Assembly: GCA_964388965.1 (NCBI GenBank)
Contig: CAYMCP010000039.1
Span: 1-33,899, forward strand
Direction of reading: 5' to 3'
DNA: 33,899 nucleotides
Source of the DNA: Albibeggiatoa sp964388965
Lineage (GTDB): Bacteria > Pseudomonadota > Gammaproteobacteria > Beggiatoales > Beggiatoaceae
The notes under the pieces were generated by a model. That model was given only the letters and a program-made list of their open reading frames with translations, made no database searches and was not told where the DNA came from. Within the stretch, counting starts at the first letter, position 1. Each line of letters starts with the position of its first letter. Shown here piece after piece: positions 17,202 to 24,846 of the stretch. Both the position numbers and the translations under genes were made by a program.

Positions 17202-18023
17202 TCAAATATCTCGCAGCAATTCATTTAAACCAACTTTACCGCGTGTTTTTTCGTCCACCTGCTTGACAATCACCGCGCAATATAAACTATATTTTCCATT
17301 CTCAGCGGGCAGATTACCAGAAACGACTACCGAACCCGGCGGTACTACGCCGTAAGTAATTTCATCTGTTGCACGGTTATAAATGCGAGTGCTTTGACCA
17401 ATGTATACACCCATTGAAATCACTGAACCTTCACCAACAATCACACCTTCTACGATTTCAGAACGTGCACCAATAAAACAATTATCTTCAATAATGGTCG
17501 GTGATGCTTGTAGGGGTTCTAACACACCACCGATACCTACACCACCAGAAAGATGTACATTTTTACCAATTTGCGCACATGAACCCACTGTTGCCCAAGT
17601 ATCCACCATCGTACCGCTATCTACATACGCGCCGATGTTGATATAGGAGGGCATTAATACGACACCGGGTGCGATATAAGAACCTTTACGCGCTGCGGCG
17701 GGTGGAACAACACGTACACCTTTATCTGCAAATTCGCGGGTACTCATGTCGGAAAATTTAGACGCAACTTTATCGTAATAATTGGTGAAGCCGCCTTTAA
17801 TAAAATCATTATCAGTAATTTTAAAGGATAATAAAACCGCTTTTTTCAACCATTCATTTACCACCCATTGACCTTGTTTTTTTTCGGCAACGCGCAATGC
17901 ACCTTGATCTAACAAATCTAAAGTTTCTTGTACCGCTTCTTGAATTTCTAAACTTACCCTGCGCGGCGTTAAATCAGCACGTTGTTCAAAGGCTTGCTCA
18001 ATAATTTGTTGTAAGTCACTCAT
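17202..18023 (-). CDS. dapD: 2,3,4,5-tetrahydropyridine-2,6-dicarboxylate N-succinyltransferase
   Basis: Transfers succinyl from succinyl-CoA to tetrahydrodipicolinate in the succinylase branch of lysine and diaminopimelate synthesis. Length 273 residues, matching the E. coli type. The N-terminal helical domain (MSDLQQIIEQAFEQRADLTP) is followed by a left-handed beta-helix of hexapeptide repeats (about 100-225; YIAPGVVLMPSYINIGAYVD, VGSCAQIGKNVHLSGGVGIG, DNCFIGARSEIVEGVIVGEG). The start is an ATG at 18023 after AGGAAAA. No dapC or dapE is adjacent. Confidence 0.96.
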   Translation of the reverse strand: MSDLQQIIEQAFEQRADLTPRRVSLEIQEAVQETLDLLDQGALRVAEKKQGQWVVNEWLKKAVLLSFKITDNDFIKGGFTNYYDKVASKFSDMSTREFADKGVRVVPPAAARKGSYIAPGVVLMPSYINIGAYVDSGTMVDTWATVGSCAQIGKNVHLSGGVGIGGVLEPLQASPTIIEDNCFIGARSEIVEGVIVGEGSVISMGVYIGQSTRIYNRATDEITYGVVPPGSVVVSGNLPAENGKYSLYCAVIVKQVDEKTRGKVGLNELLRDI

Positions 18024-18106
18024 TAAGTTTTCCTATCGCTCAAAAGCGGTATAGGATACTTGATTGTAACAAAATACTAAAGTGACTCGTGTCGTTAATA
18101 TTACAT

Positions 18107-19405
18107 TTAAAACCGCATTCCCCAACCAATTTCAAGTTCCCATTGTTTCATTTCCATCGAACCGGTTTGTGGTCCTGTATTCGGATTTTGACCGTAAACC
18201 GTTTCGGACGGGGCGTACCAAACTGCTACGCTAATTTCATGATTTTTGTCTATTCTACGAGAAAAACCACCGGTGATATGACGTTTAACCACTGCTGGTG
18301 CAAGGGTATTAAACAAAGCTTGTGTAGCGGGAAAAGTTGTACTAGCATGGCTGTAGCCTGCTCTAAACGTCCAATCGTTGTTGTATTCCCATTGCAGCCC
18401 AAATTTATAAATATCCATATCATCCCAACCAAAACCTAAACCCTCGTCGCTGCCTAGTAGAGTTTGTCCGGGATAAAATATTAAATCTGCGGCGTTAGAT
18501 ATGGCATTCACATCACCAAATTCAATACGTTGATAATTAAAGGCAAATGTGACTTTAGGTGTCGCTTTGAATGAAAAACCAATGTCATAATTTGGCGGTA
18601 CATCAAAATCACCCTCTTCGGCGAATAAGCCTTTATAATCGTCAAATTCACTCATCCATAAACGACTTTGATAAGATGCACCAAAGTTAAATTGATCAGT
18701 TACTTGCCATAGCCAACCAATACGCACCCCACCACCATAAGACATATCATATCCGTTATTGGTAACATGCTCTGGGTGTTTAGAGAATGTGCTAAAAGGT
18801 TGTAATCCTTCCGCTTTGAAACGTTGTATCGAAAAAATCGGCGCGATACCAATTGAATGTTGTTGATTAATTTTATAAGAAATAGGAAAACCCATAAATG
18901 CTTGCATTAAATCAATACCAGTGGGGCTGGTTGGAAGCGTTTCGGGATAGGCTGGATTAGCAAAATTTTGAAATAACGGCGCGGAATATTCGGTATTCAT
19001 GCCACCATTTGCGCCGAATGTGATACCAAATGATAAATCAGGATTAATTAGATAATTCATGGCAAAATGTGGAATTAAAAAATAATCGTTTTCACTTTCA
19101 TAACTACCCGCAGGAATGGAACCCGGTCCATTTGGTGGTCCGATTGGTGATATATCGTCATTGGCTGTAACAGTACGCAGAGGCGAAAATAATGATAAAC
19201 CAGCCTCTACCTTGTTGCCGACAATAACCAGTGAACCCGGATTACTCGCAGTACACATAGCTCCCAACGCCATCGCTACACAAGCACCTCCCATTGCCTT
19301 AGATTTGGGTCCATAGCCATGTGACCAGTAACCATTGGTGGCGTAGCTAAATTGTGAAAAGCATAAAAAGCTCACGACAACAGCAGGTAATAGTTTTTTT
19401 CTCAC
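18107..19405 (-). CDS. FadL / OmpP1-family outer membrane transporter
   Basis: Outer membrane beta-barrel of 432 residues for hydrophobic substrates such as long-chain fatty acids or hydrocarbons. A signal peptide (about 1-22, ending QFSYA) precedes TNGYWSHGYGPKSKAMGG, the family's N-terminal plug segment. NPG replaces the NPA motif seen in many FadL proteins (ASNPGSL). The C-terminus ends WELEIGWGMRF with terminal Phe, as expected for BAM insertion. The GTG at 19405 is supported by GGAG about 8 nt upstream. The substrate is not deducible; no beta-oxidation genes are nearby. A candidate promoter and dyad lie upstream. Confidence 0.9.
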   Translation of the reverse strand: MRKKLLPAVVVSFLCFSQFSYATNGYWSHGYGPKSKAMGGACVAMALGAMCTASNPGSLVIVGNKVEAGLSLFSPLRTVTANDDISPIGPPNGPGSIPAGSYESENDYFLIPHFAMNYLINPDLSFGITFGANGGMNTEYSAPLFQNFANPAYPETLPTSPTGIDLMQAFMGFPISYKINQQHSIGIAPIFSIQRFKAEGLQPFSTFSKHPEHVTNNGYDMSYGGGVRIGWLWQVTDQFNFGASYQSRLWMSEFDDYKGLFAEEGDFDVPPNYDIGFSFKATPKVTFAFNYQRIEFGDVNAISNAADLIFYPGQTLLGSDEGLGFGWDDMDIYKFGLQWEYNNDWTFRAGYSHASTTFPATQALFNTLAPAVVKRHITGGFSRRIDKNHEISVAVWYAPSETVYGQNPNTGPQTGSMEMKQWELEIGWGMRF

Positions 19406-19461
19406 TCTTTTTTCTCCATTTCCCTTGAAATAAAAGGCTTATCATTATTATGAATAACGCA

Positions 19462-19487
19462 TTTCGTAGTCTATATTATTTACGAAA
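19462..19487. promoter_or_regulatory. operator-like dyad upstream of the FadL-family gene
   Basis: Perfect 7-bp inverted repeat TTTCGTA / TACGAAA separated by 12 bp (centre-to-centre 19 bp, nearly two helical turns). It lies just downstream of a candidate -10 box and 57 bp from the start codon, a position suited to repressor binding. Confidence 0.35.
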
Positions 19488-19493
19488 GAGTCC

Positions 19494-19522
19494 TTTTAAC
19501 TTAACTTTTTACTTACTGTCAA
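19494..19522 (-). promoter_or_regulatory. candidate sigma-70 promoter for the FadL-family gene
   Basis: On the minus strand a perfect TTGACA (-35, 19517-19522) is followed after 17 bp by TTAAAA (19494-19499). The -10 match is weak; shifting by one gives TAAAAG with 18-bp spacing. Confidence 0.4.
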
Positions 19523-19681
19523 GCATTTTTTAGTCTAATCCATAATAATAGAATATTTTAAAAAACTAATATACTTCTGGAAAAATAAGAAATGCGGTAT
19601 AAGCTTTTGATTTTAAATAATTAATTTTAGAAGGTTTTTACTCATATTGGGTAGGGTTATAAAAGGTAATCTATATTTTAA

Positions 19682-19723
19682 ACTCACATTGGGTAGCTAA
19701 CAGGATTTTCACCATATTTCCAA
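19682..19723 (+). repeat. 43-bp dispersed repeat, copy 2
   Basis: ACTCACATTGGGTAGCTAA followed by a segment ending TTTTCACCATATTTCCAA; nearly identical to the reverse complement of 11574-11616. Confidence 0.7.
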
Positions 19724-19726
19724 CAG

Positions 19727-19785
19727 TAATTTCAATAAAACAAATCCGCCATACGCTGTGCTTGTTCTGGATCGGTCAATTCTAA
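19727..19785 (-). pseudogene. relic of a second RM-gene 3' end
   Basis: About 58 bp match 19864-19921, the last codons of the adjacent restriction-modification gene, with three substitutions and one inserted A that shifts the frame. On the minus strand it would encode the terminal QRMADLF-like segment. It is cut on the upstream side by the REP-like palindrome at 19786. It is best explained as the surviving end of a related allele or duplicate. Confidence 0.7.
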
Positions 19786-19815
19786 CTCCCAACGGAGACC
19801 ATTGGGACGAGGAAA
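19786..19815. repeat. REP-like palindrome, copy 2
   Basis: Contains TCCCAACGGAGACCATTGGG, whose ends TCCCAA / TTGGGA pair, followed by CGAGGAAA. It sits exactly at the boundary of the RM-gene relic. Confidence 0.65.
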
Positions 19816-19855
19816 ATGAGCAACCAAGTGGGTTGGCTTAATGTTATCATTTTCT

Positions 19856-22666
19856 TCATTCACTAATTTCAATAAACAAATCCGCCATACGCTGCGCTTG
19901 TTTTGGATCGGTCAGTTCTAAATAGTGTTGAAACAAAAAGCTCAAGCGGACGTGGTCGCTGCTGAATTTGTCCTTGCGATAGCATTTTTCCACCGCTTTG
20001 TCTAAGGCTTGATGCGCTTTGCGTAAATCTGCTGGCATGGTCAACGGGTCGTATAAATCCGCGAGACTGCTGTCGGGATACCGCTCGCGCACGTCTAACA
20101 CTGATTGCGCGGCTTTCTCCACCGCTTGTTTTTGTTTGGCAGTGGGCGCGGCGGGAAAAGGGAAGTTGTTATACACTAGTTTCGCGGAATAACGAAAATC
20201 GCTTTTTAAGCGTCCGCCCACCGTTGCCAACCAAAGCATGTGCATTTTAGATGTTAAGATGCCAAATTCGTAGCGGGTGGCATTGGGGATGATTAAATTT
20301 GCATCAGTTGAAATAGTATTTTCATCTAAAAAACCCATCGGCACATAGTCGCGGCGTTCTGAAGAAACACGCGGGACGAGGATGTAAGGCGCGTTAGGAT
20401 GTCGGTTTTCAACAAAATAAGCTGCTTCATTGGCTTTTTCTTGAGTTTGTAACTTTGAACTGGATAAACGAAATTGTTTAACCTTTTCAACTCTTTCCAT
20501 CACCGCTGGCATGTTGCGCAGTTGTTTAGGCGTAATGCCTACTAACCATAAACACCAGCGTTCTTTGCGATTAATAAATTCTTCTGAACCTAGCACGGGT
20601 TTCAACCAAGCTGCTGCTGCGGGTTCTTTTGCCAATAATTCAGCTTTTTCTTTGGGCGATAACAACAAATGTCCACCATCCACAGGTTTATTGCCGTACA
20701 CCATCGGCGACACATCACACAACGGCTTACTTCGACTTTCAATCATTACCGTCGGCGCGTCCACCAGATAAGGATTGATATTTTTCGCGCTGATTTCTTG
20801 CGGCTCGCCTTTGATGTCGGGATACTCAAACAGGCGCGGCACGGGCTTAGCAGCATTGGATGAGGTTACATTTACAGAAAAACCAATAATTACAACATGT
20901 ACCGCCGCCTTACCTTTATCTTCAGAATCCCAAGCAAAAGTACGATGCGCAAAATCGATTTTGATGTTTAGCAGTGCTTTCCACAGCGGCGCGACTTGTT
21001 CGCCTTGCGTGATGGAATTGGTCGCAACGAAAGCAGCACGGGCGAAAAATGGATAATTTCGGAGGAATTGCACAGTTTTATAAAACCAGCAGGCGACATA
21101 GTCCAAACTTTTGTAATGACTGATGTTTTTAAATAGCGCATCCATATCAAGGTTTTGTTGGCGGCTGCGGAAATTTTTACCTACAAACGGCGGATTGCCC
21201 AGCAAATACAGACTTTTTAGATTTTTAAAATTTAGCGGGTCTTGCTCTCGCATAAGTTCCAACCAATCCAAACGCAAAGCGTTGTCGTGCGTGATGTGCG
21301 CTGCGCTGAGTAGCGGTAATAAATCGGGTTCACGTCCAAATTGCTGGGCAAATTCACGATTCATTTGGTGTTGCGTGAGCCACATGGCAACTTCCGCAAT
21401 ACGAGCAGGCCACTCTTCAATTTCAATGCCGTAAAAATTATCTATTTTTATTAACGGATTGATTTTTAAAGCCAAATGCGCGGCAGGACGATCACCGTAT
21501 TGTTGACGCAATACACGCAATTCAAGGCGACGCAATTCGCGGTAGGTGATAATCAGAAAATTGCCACAGCCGCAAGCAGGATCAAAAAAACGCAGTGCAG
21601 AAAGTTTGTTTTGAAATTCAATGAGGCGTTTTCGTTTGTTGTTTTTGAGACTTTGTAGATGGGCAAATTCAGCTTGTAACTCGTCGAGAAATAAAGGTTT
21701 TATGAGGCGTAAAATATGTTTTTCGCTGGTGTAATGCGCACCGAGTGATCGCCGTTGCTGGCTGCTGCCCATGATGTGTTGAAACAGTGAACCAAATATT
21801 GCCGGTGAGATACTGCTCCACTCAAACCATGCAGCGTTGATCAATTGTTCACGCATCATTGCGTCGAAGCTAGGCATGTCGAGCCGCTCGGCAAATAGGC
21901 TACCATTGACATAGGGAAATTGGCTAAGTTCTTCGCTGCTGTGTTTACTACGTTTGTTATCGGGCGTGTCGAGGACTTGAAATAATGCAGATAAGTGCAT
22001 AGCGGTATCGCTGCCGTCGGGCGCGGTGCGATTAAGTAGATAATGGACAAATTGGTGACGATGAAAAATGCCGGTATCTTCAGCAAATAAACAAAATAGG
22101 ATACGGATCAAAAAAACTTCTAGTGGATGTCCGTCGTAACCGCTATCAGTGAGTGCGTCGTGCAATTGCGCGAGTTGTTCGGTGGCTTTGACATCTAAGG
22201 GATATTCCTGATGCGGATCAAGAATATCTTCATAACCAGCAATAAAATCAAATAGATGGATATTATCGGGCAGTTCTTGAAGCGTAAAATGATGCTGGAT
22301 TTGGTGGTCAAGGTCGTGCAGCACGAAGCGCGAAAAGTCGGAGACCAGCACATAACGCGGTAATTCTTCATCACTGAGACCGGGAAAATAATCCAAAGCT
22401 TGGGCGTAGGCTTTGGCTAAATCTTTCCCCTGTGATTTATGTTCTACGAGTAACTTACCTTTCCAGAGTAAATCAACAAAGCCTTGTTTACCATCAGCTT
22501 TTTTCACCGGCTCCTCAAAGCTGGCGAGGCGACGGCGTTGCATTCCAAAGACTTGAAAAAAAGCTTCCCAAAAAGGTTTAGCTTCGGCATTTTCACGACT
22601 TTCGCCGTGCCATTCTCGGACGAAGGCGTAGGCATTTTGGCGAATGGCTTTGCGTGGTAGAGACAA
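19856..22666 (-). CDS. MmeI-like type IIL (IIG) restriction-modification enzyme
   Basis: Single polypeptide of 936 residues carrying endonuclease, adenine methyltransferase and target recognition, close to the 919 residues of MmeI. The nuclease domain has Asp65-X9-Glu75-His-Lys77 (FVDLLWKGKLLVEHK), the same D-X9-EXK layout as MmeI. A helical linker leads to GAHYTS (309-314), methyltransferase motif I DPACGCGNF (362-370), the IEIEEWPARIA segment and catalytic NPPF (491-494). The C-terminal part (about 610-936) is the specificity region and ends with the usual helical bundle. All catalytic residues are present, so both activities are expected. Start is TTG, supported by AGGGG and by family alignment of the N-terminus. 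It begins 9 bp after glyQ and appears richer in GC than its neighbours, suggesting acquisition. The recognition site cannot be read from sequence alone. Confidence 0.9.
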   Translation of the reverse strand: MSLPRKAIRQNAYAFVREWHGESRENAEAKPFWEAFFQVFGMQRRRLASFEEPVKKADGKQGFVDLLWKGKLLVEHKSQGKDLAKAYAQALDYFPGLSDEELPRYVLVSDFSRFVLHDLDHQIQHHFTLQELPDNIHLFDFIAGYEDILDPHQEYPLDVKATEQLAQLHDALTDSGYDGHPLEVFLIRILFCLFAEDTGIFHRHQFVHYLLNRTAPDGSDTAMHLSALFQVLDTPDNKRSKHSSEELSQFPYVNGSLFAERLDMPSFDAMMREQLINAAWFEWSSISPAIFGSLFQHIMGSSQQRRSLGAHYTSEKHILRLIKPLFLDELQAEFAHLQSLKNNKRKRLIEFQNKLSALRFFDPACGCGNFLIITYRELRRLELRVLRQQYGDRPAAHLALKINPLIKIDNFYGIEIEEWPARIAEVAMWLTQHQMNREFAQQFGREPDLLPLLSAAHITHDNALRLDWLELMREQDPLNFKNLKSLYLLGNPPFVGKNFRSRQQNLDMDALFKNISHYKSLDYVACWFYKTVQFLRNYPFFARAAFVATNSITQGEQVAPLWKALLNIKIDFAHRTFAWDSEDKGKAAVHVVIIGFSVNVTSSNAAKPVPRLFEYPDIKGEPQEISAKNINPYLVDAPTVMIESRSKPLCDVSPMVYGNKPVDGGHLLLSPKEKAELLAKEPAAAAWLKPVLGSEEFINRKERWCLWLVGITPKQLRNMPAVMERVEKVKQFRLSSSKLQTQEKANEAAYFVENRHPNAPYILVPRVSSERRDYVPMGFLDENTISTDANLIIPNATRYEFGILTSKMHMLWLATVGGRLKSDFRYSAKLVYNNFPFPAAPTAKQKQAVEKAAQSVLDVRERYPDSSLADLYDPLTMPADLRKAHQALDKAVEKCYRKDKFSSDHVRLSFLFQHYLELTDPKQAQRMADLFIEISE

Positions 22667-22675
22667 AGCGAACCC

Positions 22676-23569
22676 CTATTTACACATTGGAAAACCTAAT
22701 GCTTCACGTCTATTGTAATAGGCTTGTGCCACTGCTCTTGCCAATGTTCGCACGCGCAAAATGAAACGTTGTCGTTCTGTCACTGAAATTGCATGACGCG
22801 CATCTAATAAATTGAATGTATGCGAGGCTTTTAGTACCATTTCGTAAGCAGGTAGCGGCAAACCGACTTCAATTAGATGCTGGCTTTCTGATTCGTACAA
22901 ATCGAAATTTCTGAACAAATCATCTATGGGCGCGTGTTCAAAATTGTAAGCAGACATTTCCACTTCATTTTGATGAAAAACATCCCCGTAAGTAATTTTA
23001 CCTAATTCGCCATCAGTCCAGACCAAATCAAAAACACTTTCAACGCCTTGTAAATACATTGCAATACGTTCTAAACCGTAAGTAATTTCACCGGTAACAG
23101 GTTTACACTCGATGCCACCTACTTGTTGAAAATAAGTAAATTGTGTCACTTCCATTCCATTTAGCCACACTTCCCAGCCCAAACCCCACGCGCCTAACGT
23201 TGGCGATTCCCAATTATCTTCTACAAATCGAATATCATGTATTAACGGGTCAATTCCCAGCATCCGCAACGAATCTAAATACAATTCTTGAATATCGAGT
23301 GGGGAAGGTTTAATGACGACTTGGTATTGATAATAATGTTGTAAACGGTTTGGATTTTCACCATAACGCCCATCAGTGGGACGGCGTGAAGGCTGCACAT
23401 AAGCCGCACTCCAGGGTTCAGGACCGATTGCACGTAAAAATGTAGCGGGGTGAAATGTACCTGCACCGACTTCCATATCATAAGGTTGTTGTAAAACGCA
23501 GCCTTTTTCAGCCCAATAGGTTTGTAAAGCCAAGATTAAATTTTGAAAAGTATTGGATGTCGATACCAC
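22676..23569 (-). CDS. glyQ: glycyl-tRNA synthetase alpha subunit
   Basis: Catalytic subunit of the bacterial alpha2beta2 glycyl-tRNA synthetase. Length 297 residues, a few fewer than E. coli GlyQ (303), ending GFPMCK. Conserved segments include QPYDMEVGAGTFHPATFLRA, QPSRRPTDGRYGENPNRLQH, VEDNWESPTLGAWGLGWEVW, ECKPVTGEITYGLERIA and the class II motif 3 area near SVTERQRFILRVR. Start is GTG with CGGAG upstream. The beta-subunit gene glyS, normally directly downstream, is absent from the window; the RM gene occupies that place. Since the alpha subunit alone is not expected to suffice, glyS should lie elsewhere in the genome. Confidence 0.96.
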   Translation of the reverse strand: MVSTSNTFQNLILALQTYWAEKGCVLQQPYDMEVGAGTFHPATFLRAIGPEPWSAAYVQPSRRPTDGRYGENPNRLQHYYQYQVVIKPSPLDIQELYLDSLRMLGIDPLIHDIRFVEDNWESPTLGAWGLGWEVWLNGMEVTQFTYFQQVGGIECKPVTGEITYGLERIAMYLQGVESVFDLVWTDGELGKITYGDVFHQNEVEMSAYNFEHAPIDDLFRNFDLYESESQHLIEVGLPLPAYEMVLKASHTFNLLDARHAISVTERQRFILRVRTLARAVAQAYYNRREALGFPMCK

Positions 23570-23840
23570 GATAGTGCTCCGATCCTTTTTTATTATGAAA
23601 TGCCATGATTAGATCGATTTCATAACTGTCAGTGATTAAATGAGGTTGATCTACCAAAGCTTGTAACGAAATATAGGGCAATTGCATTAAAATTATCCAC
23701 TCGCTACAGTAGGCGCGCAAAACGCACCTTGCATACGCGCGCACCGTAGAGACATGCTTTATCTCCACATTAAATAGCTAAAAATTTTAATGCGCTTACC
23801 CTGAATGTTACCCTTGCATCGGTTAACAAATTTATTTTGA

Positions 23841-24494
23841 TTAACTCAAAGCGTTAAACATTTTATCGCGGATATTTTCTACTGAACCAATCCCTTGTAC
23901 TTTTGCGTATTTTGGTGCATTTGCATCACCACTTGCCGCCAAATCGGAATAATAACCTATTAAGGCTTCTGTCTGCTCATGATACACAGCCAAACGTTTG
24001 CGTACTGTTTCCTCATGATCATCATCGCGTTGAACTAAATCCTCACCTGTTTCATCATCTTTACCGTCCACTTTGGGCGGATTGTACAATATGTGGTAAG
24101 TACGACCTGATGCTAAATGGACACGACGACCGCTCATACGTTTAATAATTTCACTATCATCTACTGCAATCTCAAGTACAAAATCAATAATGACACCTGC
24201 ATCTTTTAACGCATCAGCTTGAGGAATAGTACGCGGAAAACCATCAAATAGAAAACCATTAACACAGTCTGGCTCTTGAATACGCTCTTTCACCAAATTA
24301 ATGATAATATTATCAGATACTAAGCCGCCTTCATCCATAATTTTTTTAGCAGCTAATCCCAATGGAGTGCCTGCTTTGACCGCAGCACGCAGCATATCAC
24401 CTGTAGAAATTTGAGGAATATTATATTTTTCTTTGATGAAATTGGCTTGTGTTCCTTTACCAGCGCCGGGGGGTCCGAGTAGGATTAAACGCAT
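23841..24494 (-). CDS. adk: adenylate kinase
   Basis: Catalyses ATP + AMP = 2 ADP in the cytosol. Length 217 residues, the long bacterial form. P-loop GPPGAGKGTQ at 7-16; AMP-binding STGDMLRAAV; GFLFDGFPRTIPQA; a LID domain (about 122-160, GRRVHLASGRTYH to EDLVQRDDD) without zinc-binding cysteines, as in Gram-negative enzymes. ATG start; AAGGAAAA lies upstream. It is followed by 270 bp before glyQ, containing a GC-richer stretch (about 23700-23760) with no clear gene. Confidence 0.97.
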   Translation of the reverse strand: MRLILLGPPGAGKGTQANFIKEKYNIPQISTGDMLRAAVKAGTPLGLAAKKIMDEGGLVSDNIIINLVKERIQEPDCVNGFLFDGFPRTIPQADALKDAGVIIDFVLEIAVDDSEIIKRMSGRRVHLASGRTYHILYNPPKVDGKDDETGEDLVQRDDDHEETVRKRLAVYHEQTEALIGYYSDLAASGDANAPKYAKVQGIGSVENIRDKMFNALS

Positions 24495-24846
24495 TGTATG
24501 ATTTTCCTTATCTAAATTAAATTAACAAAAAAACTTAGTCTATCATGTTTAACTCGCAAGGCGCAATCTTGAATAGCGTGCAATCAGTCGCTGTGATTTT
24601 AGAATTTTTATCCTTATTTTTCAATTAGTTTCCTCGTCAAAATGGTTTCCATTGAGACGAAGAATGCACCAACGTCGCACGTAAAATTTAAAATAAGAAT
24701 TGCTAAAATTACAAAAGTTACCTTGTGACTTAGATGGTTTTGTGCGAAAGTTGAAAGCCTTAACAGGGTAGGCGTTAAATTACCAACCGATTGGGCAACC
24801 TAAAAAAGGTAGCATCTTCTTTATCTTTCACCTCAGAAGGTACGTT
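24495..24846. other. intergenic region, about 350 bp, between divergent adk and asmA-like gene
   Basis: No gene seen. It holds a degenerate REP-like palindrome (24629-24665). The rest is AT-rich, with no convincing promoter pair recognised. Confidence 0.6.
24629..24665. repeat. REP-like palindrome, copy 3 (degenerate)
   Basis: Runs from TTTCCTCGTC to GACGAAGAA with a centre resembling AATGGTTTCCATTG; both outer arms are present, giving the full 37-bp form with several substitutions. Confidence 0.55.

Larger units (their letters stand above)
19406..19855. other. intergenic region, about 450 bp, between RM gene and fadL-like gene
   Basis: No credible gene. It contains the fadL-side promoter and dyad (19462-19522), the 43-bp dispersed repeat (19682-19723), a relic copy of the RM gene 3' end (19727-19785) and a REP-like palindrome (19786-19815), the last three directly abutting. 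Confidence 0.8.

Noticed and set aside
23508..23687. Possible 59-residue protein (start MQLPYISLQALV) upstream of and overlapping glyQ on the same strand
   Set aside because: Composition is protein-like, but there is no Shine-Dalgarno, it overlaps the glyQ start in another frame and the family is unknown. Not listed as a gene; conservation in relatives would decide.
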